Shown here piece after piece: positions 18,733 through 27,317 of a stretch of DNA of 64,000 nucleotides. Below the pieces are notes generated by a model. The model was not told the origin of the DNA. It saw only the letters and a program-made list of their open reading frames with translations, and ran no database searches. The stretch is from CALECP01 sp964389925 (GTDB taxonomy: Bacteria > Chloroflexota > Anaerolineae > Promineifilales > Promineifilaceae), in NCBI GenBank assembly GCA_964389925.1, contig CAYMGE010000024.1, forward strand, positions 1 to 64,000. The letters run 5' to 3'. A program made the position numbers and the translations under genes. Positions within the stretch are counted from its first letter, which is position 1, and every line of letters starts with the position of its first letter.

Positions 18733-18749
18733 CGAGGTTGGAAACCTCG
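18733..18749. terminator. Hairpin between convergent genes
   Basis: Perfect stem CGAGGTT - GGA - AACCTCG between two convergent genes, so probably a bidirectional terminator. The same GAGGTTGGAAACCTCGGCTA string recurs at 56430-56449, which makes it a repeat family. Confidence 0.6.
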
Positions 18750-18770
18750 GCTATGTTCATCATTTCACCT

Positions 18771-19865
18771 CTAATCGAAAACGATCACAGAACGCAACGT
18801 TTCACCCCGTTTCATCGCCTCAAACGCCTCATTTGTCTCTCCAAGCGTGATCTTACGGCTCACAAGGCGGTCAAGATCGAGTGTGCCTTGTTGATACCAT
18901 GCGGCGAGGGTTGGGAAGTCGCGGGCAGGAATGCAGTTGCCATACCACGAGACGGTTAGGCTACCACCGAGATCAAATAGCTGCTGGATGTCGATGTCAA
19001 GACGTGGGCCGGGGCCCGGAACACCGATCAAAACACAATTGCCAGCTAGATCGCGGCAGAACAGAGCTTGTTCCAGCGTCTCCGCGATGCCAACGGCCTC
19101 AAATGAGTGGTTTACACCATTGCCATCGGTCATCTCTTTGATTGCCTCTACAACATCATCCACATCATTAGGGTTGATAGTGTGTGTCGCGCCAAACTCT
19201 TTTGCCCATTCGAGCTTCTGATCGTCGATGTCAACAGCAATGATCTTTGTCGCGCCCGCAATTTTTGCACCCTGAATAACGCTGTCACCAACACCGCCAC
19301 AGCCAAATACGGCAACGCTGTCACCTATCTGAACCTGAGCAGAGTAAAGAGCTGCGCCAACCCCTGTCATCACACCGCAGCCGATCAATGACATTGGCTC
19401 GGCCGGGATCGACGCATCATATTCGACACACTGGACTTCATGAACCAACGTGCGCTCACAAAATGTGCCAATGCCAAGTGCAGCATTGAGTACATTGCCA
19501 TCTGCATCACGCATTTTGCCCTCTGCGTTGTGGCTATTGGCGCAGAAATTGTGCTTGCCCTTGACGCAGAAACGACAGTCACCGCAAGGCGCACGCCAGT
19601 TGAGCATTACGTGATCGCCAACAGCGACGCGAGTGACGCGGCTGCCAACTTCTTCGACAATGCCGGCCCCTTCATGACCGAGCAGAAATGGAAAGCCATC
19701 TGTGCCATACGTGCCAGTCTTGAGGCCAAGATCGGTGTGGCAGACACCTGTAGCGAGGATTTTGACAACAACATCGTATTCACCGGGATCGTCGAGCGTG
19801 AATTCTTCAAAAACAACAGGGTCTCCGGGGATTCGTGCAATTGCACCTTGTGCAGTTCTAGACAT
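18771..19865 (-). CDS. Zinc-dependent alcohol dehydrogenase
   Basis: Medium-chain dehydrogenase of 364 residues oxidising an alcohol with NAD, class III/AdhC-like (mycobacterial AdhD or mycothiol-type group). The catalytic zinc site is GVCHTD and GHEGAG; the structural zinc site is CGDCRFCVKGKHNFC with four cysteines. The Rossmann loop is GCGGVGD. ATG 19865 (MSRTAQGA) has AAGGAG 8 bases upstream and is preferred to 19925. Its position between an acyl-CoA dehydrogenase and a P450 suggests conversion of an alcohol or aldehyde in the same catabolic route (inference). Confidence 0.93.
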   Translation of the reverse strand: MSRTAQGAIARIPGDPVVFEEFTLDDPGEYDVVVKILATGVCHTDLGLKTGTYGTDGFPFLLGHEGAGIVEEVGSRVTRVAVGDHVMLNWRAPCGDCRFCVKGKHNFCANSHNAEGKMRDADGNVLNAALGIGTFCERTLVHEVQCVEYDASIPAEPMSLIGCGVMTGVGAALYSAQVQIGDSVAVFGCGGVGDSVIQGAKIAGATKIIAVDIDDQKLEWAKEFGATHTINPNDVDDVVEAIKEMTDGNGVNHSFEAVGIAETLEQALFCRDLAGNCVLIGVPGPGPRLDIDIQQLFDLGGSLTVSWYGNCIPARDFPTLAAWYQQGTLDLDRLVSRKITLGETNEAFEAMKRGETLRSVIVFD

Positions 19866-20028
19866 TGGAATGCTCCTTAAAGTTTGTAAGTTGAGGCTAA
19901 TTTTTGCGGGACTGCGACTAGCCAACTTGTTTGTGTATTGGGATGATTCTTACATAAGCGCAACGGTGTGTCAATCACGAGCCAAAGAACTGGTTGAATT
20001 CGGAATTAGTGAGACAGAAATGATTTGC

Positions 20029-20058
20029 TTGACGAAATCATCCTTTTTGTTTTATCAT
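20029..20058 (+). promoter_or_regulatory. Promoter of the P450 gene
   Basis: TTGACG (20029-20034) and TATCAT (20053-20058) are separated by 18 bases, a good sigma-70 type pair. Transcription would begin near 20065-20070, at the edge of the palindrome described next. Confidence 0.55.
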
Positions 20059-20068
20059 TCATCCATCA

Positions 20069-20083
20069 CTGACCGACGGTCAG
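20069..20083. promoter_or_regulatory. TetR-type operator palindrome
   Basis: CTGACCGACGGTCAG is a perfect palindrome around a central base, of the TGACCG-N-CGGTCA form bound by many TetR-family repressors. It sits just downstream of the promoter and 26 bases before the P450 start. No TetR gene was recognised in the window. Confidence 0.7.
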
Positions 20084-20108
20084 TCAAATTATAATCAGAG
20101 GCAAAATC

Positions 20109-21320
20109 ATGGAAATCAGAACCCCTGTCAACCTAATGAGCAAAGCATTTATCGAGAATAAGCTCGCGCACTACAAATGGTTACGTGAGAATTCGCCCGT
20201 TCACAAGGGGAAACTCTCTGTCATCAACATATACTTTTTGTCGCGTTACGATGATTGCGTGAGTATCCTCAAAGACCCGCGCATTGTTCGCAATCGCACA
20301 ACGGCAACGGGAGGCGGCCGATTTCCGATTCCACTACCAAAGACGGTGAATATGCTGATTCACAGCATGATTAATGAGGATGATCCAGAGCATCGCCGTC
20401 TGCGAAACCTTGTCCACAAAGCGTTCACGCCAAGCCGCTTGGCCTATCTCAATCAGCGGATTGAGTCGCTAACACACCAACTGCTTGACAAAGCTGAGAA
20501 ACAGGGCGAGGTTGACTTGATTAAAGCGTATGCGCTGCCAATTCCTGTCACCGTAATCGGTGAGATGGTCGGTGTTTCAACCGATGAAATTCCTGAATTT
20601 GCGGGTTATATGACTGCACTGACCAGTGGGTTTTCAGGCTTTGCCTTGCTAAAAACGTTCACATGGGATTTGCCAAAGGCTGTCAAGTTCAGTCGGGGAT
20701 TGATTGAGCGTAAACGTGCGAACCCACAGAATGATATTCTGTCTGGTCTGATTGAGGCAGAGGAAGACGGGGACAAGCTGAGTGAAGATGAACTGATTGC
20801 CATGCTCTTTTTGCTCATCGTGGCCGGCTATGAAACGACCGTCCATCTCATCACGAATGCAGTGCAAACGCTTCTGACACACCCAGATGAGCTACAACGG
20901 TTGCGCGATCATCCGGAACTGTTGGACTCGGCCGTCGAAGAGGTCAACCGTTTCAATGGCCCCATTCACGCAACGAAACTCGGCTATTCGATGGAAGACA
21001 TCACCCTACACGGCGTAACAATTCCAAAAGGCAAGGCTATCATGCCTCTACTGGGTGCAGCAAACTTTGATCCCGACGTTTTTGAAAACCCAGAACAGTT
21101 TGACATCGCTCGTAAACCCAACCGCCATCTCGGTTTTGGGCAGGGGATTCACTATTGCTTAGGTGCGCCATTGGCGCGAATCGAGACCAAAATCGCGCTC
21201 AAAAATCTGCTGGCGCGTAGCCCAAATCTGCGGCTGGCAGTTCGGCCGGATGAGTTAAAGGTGCAAAAAATTCCGGGCTGGCATCGGTACGAAGCGTTGC
21301 CAGTCGTGTTGAGATCATGA
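20109..21320 (+). CDS. Cytochrome P450
   Basis: Soluble bacterial P450 monooxygenase of 403 residues. The I-helix oxygen-activation motif is VAGYETT (A-G-x-E-T-T), the ExxR motif is in the K helix region (EEVNR), and the heme loop is FGQGIHYCLGAPLAR with the axial Cys. It resembles CYP107/CYP109/CYP125-like class I enzymes that hydroxylate terpenoids, fatty acids or macrolides. It needs a ferredoxin partner, which is not encoded next to it. An AGAGG site precedes the ATG. A TetR-type operator at 20069 suggests substrate-induced derepression. Confidence 0.95.
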   Translation: MEIRTPVNLMSKAFIENKLAHYKWLRENSPVHKGKLSVINIYFLSRYDDCVSILKDPRIVRNRTTATGGGRFPIPLPKTVNMLIHSMINEDDPEHRRLRNLVHKAFTPSRLAYLNQRIESLTHQLLDKAEKQGEVDLIKAYALPIPVTVIGEMVGVSTDEIPEFAGYMTALTSGFSGFALLKTFTWDLPKAVKFSRGLIERKRANPQNDILSGLIEAEEDGDKLSEDELIAMLFLLIVAGYETTVHLITNAVQTLLTHPDELQRLRDHPELLDSAVEEVNRFNGPIHATKLGYSMEDITLHGVTIPKGKAIMPLLGAANFDPDVFENPEQFDIARKPNRHLGFGQGIHYCLGAPLARIETKIALKNLLARSPNLRLAVRPDELKVQKIPGWHRYEALPVVLRS

Positions 21321-21329
21321 CACGAGACA

Positions 21330-21362
21330 AGATATTCCATTTTTTGAAAAAATGGAATATCT
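21330..21362. terminator. Bidirectional terminator hairpin
   Basis: Perfect 16-bp arms (AGATATTCCATTTTTT and its complement) around a single G, between the convergent P450 and monooxygenase genes. T- and A-runs at the centre serve both strands. Confidence 0.75.
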
Positions 21363-21363
21363 G

Positions 21364-22815
21364 CTAGGCAAGCATAAAATCTTCTGTTCGTACCTTTTTC
21401 ATTTGTTTGCGCCACGTCCGCGCACTGTATGGATATAGGGTCGCATTTCGGCCATCTTCGCGCAAATACCAACTTTTGCAACCACTCGCCCAGACAGTAT
21501 CGTTTAATGCGTGCTGAATCTTCGCATTGTAGTCAAGCATCGCCTGTTGTTTTACACTGATTAAGGTATCGCGCCTTGCCAGTTCGATGCAGTCGAGAAT
21601 GTAGCTGACCGCCTGCTCGATCATGAAGATGATAGAGGTTGTGCCAACGCCTGTGTTCGGCCCCGTCACAAACCAGTAGTTGGGGAATCCTGCCGTGCAA
21701 ACGCCGTGATAGGCCAGTGGGATGTCGTCCCACACGTCGCAGATTTGGGCATTGTTTTGACCGATGATGTCGATAGAGACGATGTGCTTGTCGAGGTCGA
21801 AGCCTGTGGCGTAGATGATGGCATCGACTTCGCGGTGGGTGTTGTCGGTGGTTTGGATGGCTGTGAGGGAAAAGCGGTCAATTGAGGTGGTGATGAGATG
21901 GACATTCGGCCGATTAAACGCCGCATAATAATCATCTGAAACCAAAACCCGCTTACATCCAATCTGATAATCTGGCGTTAGTGCATCATGCAAACGCTCA
22001 TCCTTTACAACATTTCGCATCCAGTTAACGGCATTCTTTGCCGTATATCTGCCGATGCTTGAATTCTCACTCGTAATTGGAAAGATAAGTAGTTCCATTC
22101 GCAAGAAAATAAATTGGCGCAACAGCTTCATTAGGACTGGGAAACGGCGGAACCTTCGCTTTTCTTGTTCAGTGTACGGGCGATCATTGCGTGGCACGAT
22201 ATAGTTTGGTGTGCGCTGAAAGACGTAGAGTTGGTCAACGATCTCGGCAAGTTCGGGAATAATCTGCACCGCGCTGGCTGCCGTGCCAATAACGGCGACT
22301 TTTTTGCCGCTGAAATCATACGAGTGATTCCATTTTGCAGAGTGCATGGTGACACCGTTGAACCTGTCCTGCTCGACAAATTCGGGGGTTTTGGGCATGT
22401 GCAGACCGCCAATGCCTGAAATGACATGCCGACTGCGGATAATGTCTCCGTCGGCAAACCGTGTTTCCCAGAGCTTTTTCGTCTCATCCAGACGATTCAA
22501 AACAACGTGCTTGCCATTGGTGATGTAGGGGCGCAGACCATACTTATCGACACAGTGTTCGATATATGCCTGTATTTCGGCACGTGGGGAATAGACCCGC
22601 GACCAGTTGGGGTTCAGTTCAAACGAGAAGCTGTAAAAATGGGACGGCACATCACACGCTGCCCCCGGATAGGTGTTTTCATGCCATGTGCCGCCAATGC
22701 CATCGCTTTTTTCCACGATGCGAAAGTTGCTGATGCCGCGTTCGAGCAGTTTGACACCAGCACAGATGCCAGCAAAGCCTGCGCCGATGATAAGAACATC
22801 GAGGGGTTGATTCAT
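21364..22815 (-). CDS. Flavin monooxygenase, Baeyer-Villiger type
   Basis: FAD/NADPH monooxygenase of 483 residues. The FAD-binding loop is GAGFAGICAG, followed by GGTWHENTYPGAACD, typical of Baeyer-Villiger enzymes. The fingerprint FxGxxxHxxxW is FNGVTMHSAKWNH, with N instead of the usual P or D at the last position. The NADPH loop is GTAASA rather than GxGxSG. It probably oxidises a ketone or aldehyde to an ester. The start codon overlaps the stop of the upstream SDR gene by 4 bases, so the two form an operon in which an SDR could generate the ketone. The modified fingerprint leaves substrate and exact class open. Confidence 0.9.
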   Translation of the reverse strand: MNQPLDVLIIGAGFAGICAGVKLLERGISNFRIVEKSDGIGGTWHENTYPGAACDVPSHFYSFSFELNPNWSRVYSPRAEIQAYIEHCVDKYGLRPYITNGKHVVLNRLDETKKLWETRFADGDIIRSRHVISGIGGLHMPKTPEFVEQDRFNGVTMHSAKWNHSYDFSGKKVAVIGTAASAVQIIPELAEIVDQLYVFQRTPNYIVPRNDRPYTEQEKRRFRRFPVLMKLLRQFIFLRMELLIFPITSENSSIGRYTAKNAVNWMRNVVKDERLHDALTPDYQIGCKRVLVSDDYYAAFNRPNVHLITTSIDRFSLTAIQTTDNTHREVDAIIYATGFDLDKHIVSIDIIGQNNAQICDVWDDIPLAYHGVCTAGFPNYWFVTGPNTGVGTTSIIFMIEQAVSYILDCIELARRDTLISVKQQAMLDYNAKIQHALNDTVWASGCKSWYLREDGRNATLYPYSARTWRKQMKKVRTEDFMLA

Positions 22816-23615
22816 AATTTTGTCGCCAAATAACGTTTTTGTGCAATGTCGAACAACTTCGGTGCGTAGCGTTTTACGAGATAGATGGTTCGGCCGATTT
22901 TGTCGGGAAAGACATGCAAGCGATCTTTTTCAACAGCAGTGAGTGTTTTGCGAATGACATCAGCGGGATCGGTCATGCGAGCGCGATCTGCGTCGGTCAC
23001 TTCGCGTCCTGCCAATGAGCCATAGCGTGGTGAGTCGATGATCGCCGTTTTGCTGTAGAAAGGGTAGACGGCCGACACTTGTACGTTATGTGGCGCAAGT
23101 TCAGAGGCCAACGCCTCGCTAAACCCACGCAGCCCGAACTTTGTCGCTGAATAAGCCGATAAGCCTATGTCAGATGTCCACCCTGCCATCGACGAAATGT
23201 TGACGATATGACCAGATTGCCGTGCAATCATTTGCCGCGTAAACAGCGCGGTCAATCGCATTGGGGTGAGCAAATTGACCTGCATCATACGCTCCCATGC
23301 CGCTTGTGGCACTTCGTCATGTCGTCCCAACAAGGCTAAACCCGCGTTGTTGATGAGAACATCGACTGGTTCAGAAACGGTCGCAAATAGCGCGTCGGCT
23401 CCTGCGGGCGTGCTTAAATCGCTGGCAATGGTGGCGACGATTTCGCCCTGCCCTACTTCCAGATAGATGCGTTGGGCAACTGCTTGCACTATCGTTTCGT
23501 CTAGGTCTGTTAGGATGAGGCGGCAATTTTTCGTCAAGAGCTGCCGCACAAACTGTTGGCCAAAGCCACCCGCTGCACCTGTAATGAGAATCGTTTTATT
23601 GGTTAGTTGGGTCAT
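22812..23615 (-). CDS. Short-chain dehydrogenase/reductase
   Basis: SDR of 267 residues with the loop GAAGGFGQQF, the motif NNAGLAL and the catalytic YSATK. It resembles the classical SDRs often paired with flavin monooxygenases. It is translationally coupled to the Baeyer-Villiger-like gene (overlap 22812-22815) and divergent from the dehydratase homologue, with 70 bp between the start codons. The likely role is alcohol-ketone interconversion ahead of oxygen insertion (inference). Confidence 0.92.
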   Translation of the reverse strand: MTQLTNKTILITGAAGGFGQQFVRQLLTKNCRLILTDLDETIVQAVAQRIYLEVGQGEIVATIASDLSTPAGADALFATVSEPVDVLINNAGLALLGRHDEVPQAAWERMMQVNLLTPMRLTALFTRQMIARQSGHIVNISSMAGWTSDIGLSAYSATKFGLRGFSEALASELAPHNVQVSAVYPFYSKTAIIDSPRYGSLAGREVTDADRARMTDPADVIRKTLTAVEKDRLHVFPDKIGRTIYLVKRYAPKLFDIAQKRYLATKL

Positions 23616-23685
23616 TTTTTTAACTTGTATGAATCACGAAGTTGAACTATAACTCAAAATCACGCTGCATTTCGAGAGTTTATCT

Positions 23686-25191
23686 ATGGACACACAAATT
23701 AGATCGGCCGAACAGTACATCAACAGCCTCCGCAACCGCAACCTCACTATCTACCTCTTTGGCGAACGAGTCGAAGAGCCGGTCGATCATCCCATGATCC
23801 GACCGTCGATCAACGCCGTCGCGCAAACCTACGCCCTCGCCGAAGCACACCCCGAACTCGCCACAACGGTTTCTCCACTGACCGGAACGCGCATCAATCG
23901 CTTTTTGCACGTCTCGATGAGCGCGGCCGATTTGGTGCTGCAAAGTAAAATGCAGCGGCGACTAGGGCAGTTGACGGGAACATGCTTTCAGCGTTGTGTC
24001 GGAATGGACGCATTTAACGCGCTTTATTCTGTGACGTATGAAATGGACGAAAAGCACAGCACACCTTACCATACGCGGCTCAAACATTTTTTGACGAGAA
24101 TGCAGCAAGGTGGCTACGTCGTCGGGGGCGCAATGACCGATGTAAAGGGAGATCGCAGCAAGGCTCCACATGAGCAGGCAGACCCCGATTTGTACGTCCA
24201 CATCACGCGACGCACGGCTGATGGTGTCTACATCTCTGGTGCAAAAGCACATCAGACGGGTTGTATTAACTCTCACTGGATGCTCGTTATGCCTACTCTT
24301 CGACTATGCGAAAGAGATCGTGATTTTGCGGTTGTCGGTGCGGTTCCCGTTGACGCAAACGGCATCACGTACATCTATGGGCGACAATCGTGCGACACGC
24401 GTAGTATGGAGGGTGGCTCAATCGACGTGGGCAACCTCAACTTCGGCGGTCAGGAGGCGATGGTCATTTTTGAAGATGTCTTTATTCCAAATGAACTGAT
24501 TTTCATGGATGGTGAATATGAGTTTGCGGCGATGTTGGTCGAGCGATTCACGTCATACCACCGACGCAGTTATGTGTGTAAAAGTGGGGTCGGCGATGTG
24601 CTGATTGGGGCAGCAGCGACGGCGGCCGAATACAACGGCGTTGAGCGTGCCAGTCATATCCGCGATAAGCTGGTCGAGATGACCCATTTGAATGAGACGA
24701 TTTATGGGACAGGAATCGCAGCTTCCTATCAGGGCGAGGCAACCAAATCGGGCGCGTATTTGGCAGATGACATGTTGGCAAATGTTTGCAAGCATCATGT
24801 GACGAAGATGCCGTATGAAATCGGCCGAATTGCCCAAGACCTCGCCGGCGGTCTCGTCGCCACGATGCCGTCTGAACAGGATTATCGCCACGAAAAGATC
24901 GGCAAATTGCTCGACAAATATCTGCGCGGTCGCGCCGATGTTCCAACTGAATCCCGAATGCGAATTTTGCGCCTGATCGAAAATATGACGCTCGGCCGAA
25001 ACGCCGTCGGCTATCTCACCGAGTCGATGCACGGCGCAGGGTCACCGCAAGCACAGCGCATCCAAATTTATCGCAATATGCAGATCAAATTCAAAAAAGA
25101 GCTTGCCCAAATTTTGGCGGGCGTGTCGGAACGCGAGACATTAGTCGATGAGATGACGGGCTACTTTGCGCGGGTTTTTGAGACAAGTTGA
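23686..25191 (+). CDS. abfD: 4-hydroxybutyryl-CoA dehydratase / vinylacetyl-CoA isomerase homologue
   Basis: Member of the HpaB/AbfD flavoprotein superfamily, 501 residues. Many blocks match recalled Clostridium AbfD: CFQRCVGMDAFNA, KAHQTG, YGRQSCDTR, FGGQEA and ESMHGAGSPQAQRI. The [4Fe-4S] ligands are C100, C104 and H292, with the fourth Cys at 298. In the clostridial enzyme it is at 299, in SYGGCK; here the segment reads SYVCK, one residue shorter. The family dehydrates 4-hydroxybutyryl-CoA to crotonyl-CoA by a ketyl-radical mechanism and isomerises vinylacetyl-CoA. The glycosyltransferase gene starts 6 bases after its stop, although no functional link is evident. Assignment to the AbfD subfamily is strong; activity is unproven because of the deletion. 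Confidence 0.88.
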   Translation: MDTQIRSAEQYINSLRNRNLTIYLFGERVEEPVDHPMIRPSINAVAQTYALAEAHPELATTVSPLTGTRINRFLHVSMSAADLVLQSKMQRRLGQLTGTCFQRCVGMDAFNALYSVTYEMDEKHSTPYHTRLKHFLTRMQQGGYVVGGAMTDVKGDRSKAPHEQADPDLYVHITRRTADGVYISGAKAHQTGCINSHWMLVMPTLRLCERDRDFAVVGAVPVDANGITYIYGRQSCDTRSMEGGSIDVGNLNFGGQEAMVIFEDVFIPNELIFMDGEYEFAAMLVERFTSYHRRSYVCKSGVGDVLIGAAATAAEYNGVERASHIRDKLVEMTHLNETIYGTGIAASYQGEATKSGAYLADDMLANVCKHHVTKMPYEIGRIAQDLAGGLVATMPSEQDYRHEKIGKLLDKYLRGRADVPTESRMRILRLIENMTLGRNAVGYLTESMHGAGSPQAQRIQIYRNMQIKFKKELAQILAGVSERETLVDEMTGYFARVFETS

Positions 25192-25197
25192 AGTTTG

Positions 25198-27147
25198 ATG
25201 CCCCAACTGACGATCATCATCCCGACCATGAACGAGGCAGATAACATCGTGCCATTGGTTGCACGTTTGCGCGAGGCGGCCGAGGGAATTGATGCGGAGA
25301 TTCTGTTTGTCGATGATAGCAATGACAGGACACCCGATGTGATTGCACGAGTGGTAGAGACGGCAACACTGCCCGTGCGCTGTTTACATCGGCCGACATC
25401 CCAGCGCGATGGTCTCAGCGGCGCAGTCGTTCTCGGCTTGCGCGAGAGCAACGGCGAATACGTTTGCGTGATGGATGGGGATTTGCAACATCCGCCCCAC
25501 GTCGTGCCAATTTTGTTGGAACGAGCGGTGCTGAGTTCGGCCGATATTGTCGTCGCCAGCCGCCAAGCCAACCGGATCGGTCCCGTCGGACTCCCCCTCC
25601 CCCGCGCCATCATTTCCAACGGACTGACGTTAATCGCCCGCTCTTTTTTCCCCCGCTCCCTCAAAGATGTCTCCGATCCATTGACCGGTTTCTTTCTCGT
25701 CCGTCGTGCCGCGCTAGATATTGACCGACTACACCCCGACGGATTCAAAATTTTGCTCGAAATTCTGGTGCGTCACCCCAACTTACGGGCGAGTGAGCTG
25801 CTGTTTGATTTTGGGTTGCGTCATGCGGGGAGCAGCAAGGCTGATTTTCGGGAGGGAATGCGCTTTTTTCGCCACGTTCTGCGACTGCGAGCGACCGTTC
25901 ACACGCGACCATTGCTACGTTATCTGAGCGTTGTTTTCACATCCGTTTCTGTCAAGGTGTGGGCGTTGCGGCTTTTGGCGCGGCAAAATTGGCAACAAAC
26001 TCCCGCTGTGTTTGGCAGCGCGATGATCGGGGATTTTGTGCGCTGGGCGGGCAATCGAACGATTGTCTTCCCTAATGAAGATTGGCGCACCCTGCGGCGA
26101 TTTTTGCGCGTCAACAGTTTGTTCAATGCGCTTATTCTCACCCCTTTGTTCGCTCTGTTCAATCGTTTCAATAAAATTCCGGTTCCCATTATTCCTCAGC
26201 TTTTGGCAATTGGGGCAACCGGGTTTGTACGCTACCTGCTGTCAGATCGCTGGATTGGGGCAAGCGGTCTGATGTCGGCCGAATCCATCAAAACAACCTA
26301 TAACATCCACGACAAAATCACGATTCAGTCGCCCGTTCCGCTGCCAGATTTGGCCTATTTTCAGAGCGCAATGGGAGAGATGGCGGCCGATATTGTGATT
26401 CGCGTGGACAGGCACGGCACGCCGCGCAAGTTTGCTGACGGGGTTAGCTTTGATGATGGACTCGGTCGCTTCGGCTTCGCCTTCACCATCACGCTCGCCC
26501 ATCAGATCGAAGTCGTCATCTCGCCAATCATCGCGCAAGCACCGCACGTTTTGTACATCAATCTCATCGAACCGTTACTGCGCTATGTTGCGCTTCGCAA
26601 GGAGATGGTTTTTGTGCAGGCGGGGGCTTATGCAGACGAGCAAGGCGCAACTTTGGTCAGCAAAGCGGGGCGCAATGCGACAGCGGCCGATACATTTGAG
26701 ATACTCGAACGCAATCCAAAATTGCGTTACTTGGCACATGATTTTGTGCTGATGTCGGCCGATGGCAGCACCTTCTCCTTCCCGCACGCGCTCACGACAA
26801 CCAAGCTGCTCGAATCATCATGGCAGCGACAGCTGGGCGCATGGATGCGAAAACGTCGCTCTTTGCCGGCCGCGACGCTCAATGCCTCTGTGCAGCGGCT
26901 GTTTCCGCCATTACAAACGCCCGTCGAGCAGCTTGTCAGCATTGTGCAACATGCGCCCTTGTCAGGGTATAGCGGCGTGGAGGATGATGCTAAAACCATT
27001 GCTGAGATGTTGCAGTGCAATTCGGCCGATCCGCTCGGCTTCCCTCTTTTCGCCATGCTCAATCAATTTGAAATCCGCACAAACGGGCATGATCTCATCC
27101 AACAGGAGCGCGAACGATTAACACTTATATTAGGGAAGTCATCCTAA
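25198..27147 (+). CDS. Glycosyltransferase 2 - GtrA - HprK-like fusion
   Basis: A 649-residue protein with three regions. Residues 1-230 are a DPM1-like family 2 glycosyltransferase (IIIPTMNEADNI, DVD-type site as MDGDLQHPP, DPLTGFF), which moves a sugar to polyprenyl phosphate. Residues about 240-350 resemble GtrA, with hydrophobic helices and the block FVRWAGNRTIVFP. The C-terminal 250 residues resemble HprK/PEP-carboxykinase-like P-loop proteins (LLRYVALRKEMVFVQAGAYADE, YLAHDFVLMSADG), but the expected GxxGxGK[ST] is replaced by AGRNATAADT, so nucleotide binding is doubtful. ATG 25198 follows an in-frame TTG and lies 6 bases after the dehydratase stop. Confidence 0.8.
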   Translation: MPQLTIIIPTMNEADNIVPLVARLREAAEGIDAEILFVDDSNDRTPDVIARVVETATLPVRCLHRPTSQRDGLSGAVVLGLRESNGEYVCVMDGDLQHPPHVVPILLERAVLSSADIVVASRQANRIGPVGLPLPRAIISNGLTLIARSFFPRSLKDVSDPLTGFFLVRRAALDIDRLHPDGFKILLEILVRHPNLRASELLFDFGLRHAGSSKADFREGMRFFRHVLRLRATVHTRPLLRYLSVVFTSVSVKVWALRLLARQNWQQTPAVFGSAMIGDFVRWAGNRTIVFPNEDWRTLRRFLRVNSLFNALILTPLFALFNRFNKIPVPIIPQLLAIGATGFVRYLLSDRWIGASGLMSAESIKTTYNIHDKITIQSPVPLPDLAYFQSAMGEMAADIVIRVDRHGTPRKFADGVSFDDGLGRFGFAFTITLAHQIEVVISPIIAQAPHVLYINLIEPLLRYVALRKEMVFVQAGAYADEQGATLVSKAGRNATAADTFEILERNPKLRYLAHDFVLMSADGSTFSFPHALTTTKLLESSWQRQLGAWMRKRRSLPAATLNASVQRLFPPLQTPVEQLVSIVQHAPLSGYSGVEDDAKTIAEMLQCNSADPLGFPLFAMLNQFEIRTNGHDLIQQERERLTLILGKSS

Positions 27148-27317
27148 GCGTTTACAAGGCCACCAACATCAGAACATGATGTATACTAGAGGGTGCGTTG
27201 TACTCCTTGTAACTCTAACAAAGCATCTCTGCACTGTAAGTCGCCTGTGCGCGTCCGATAGGCGGAAAGTACTACGGTGCGCCACTCACATTTCAAGTAC
27301 AAATAGGAGCAGTAAAA
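27148..27317 (+). promoter_or_regulatory. Leader region of the second glycosyltransferase
   Basis: A 170-bp gap without a gene. A TATACT box at 27182-27187 could start a leader of about 120 bases. AGGAG lies 9 bases before the ATG at 27318. No riboswitch fold was recognised. Confidence 0.35.

Noticed and set aside
25198..27147. Active kinase reading of the HprK-like domain
   Set aside because: The GK[ST] of Walker A is missing, so I describe it only as degenerate.
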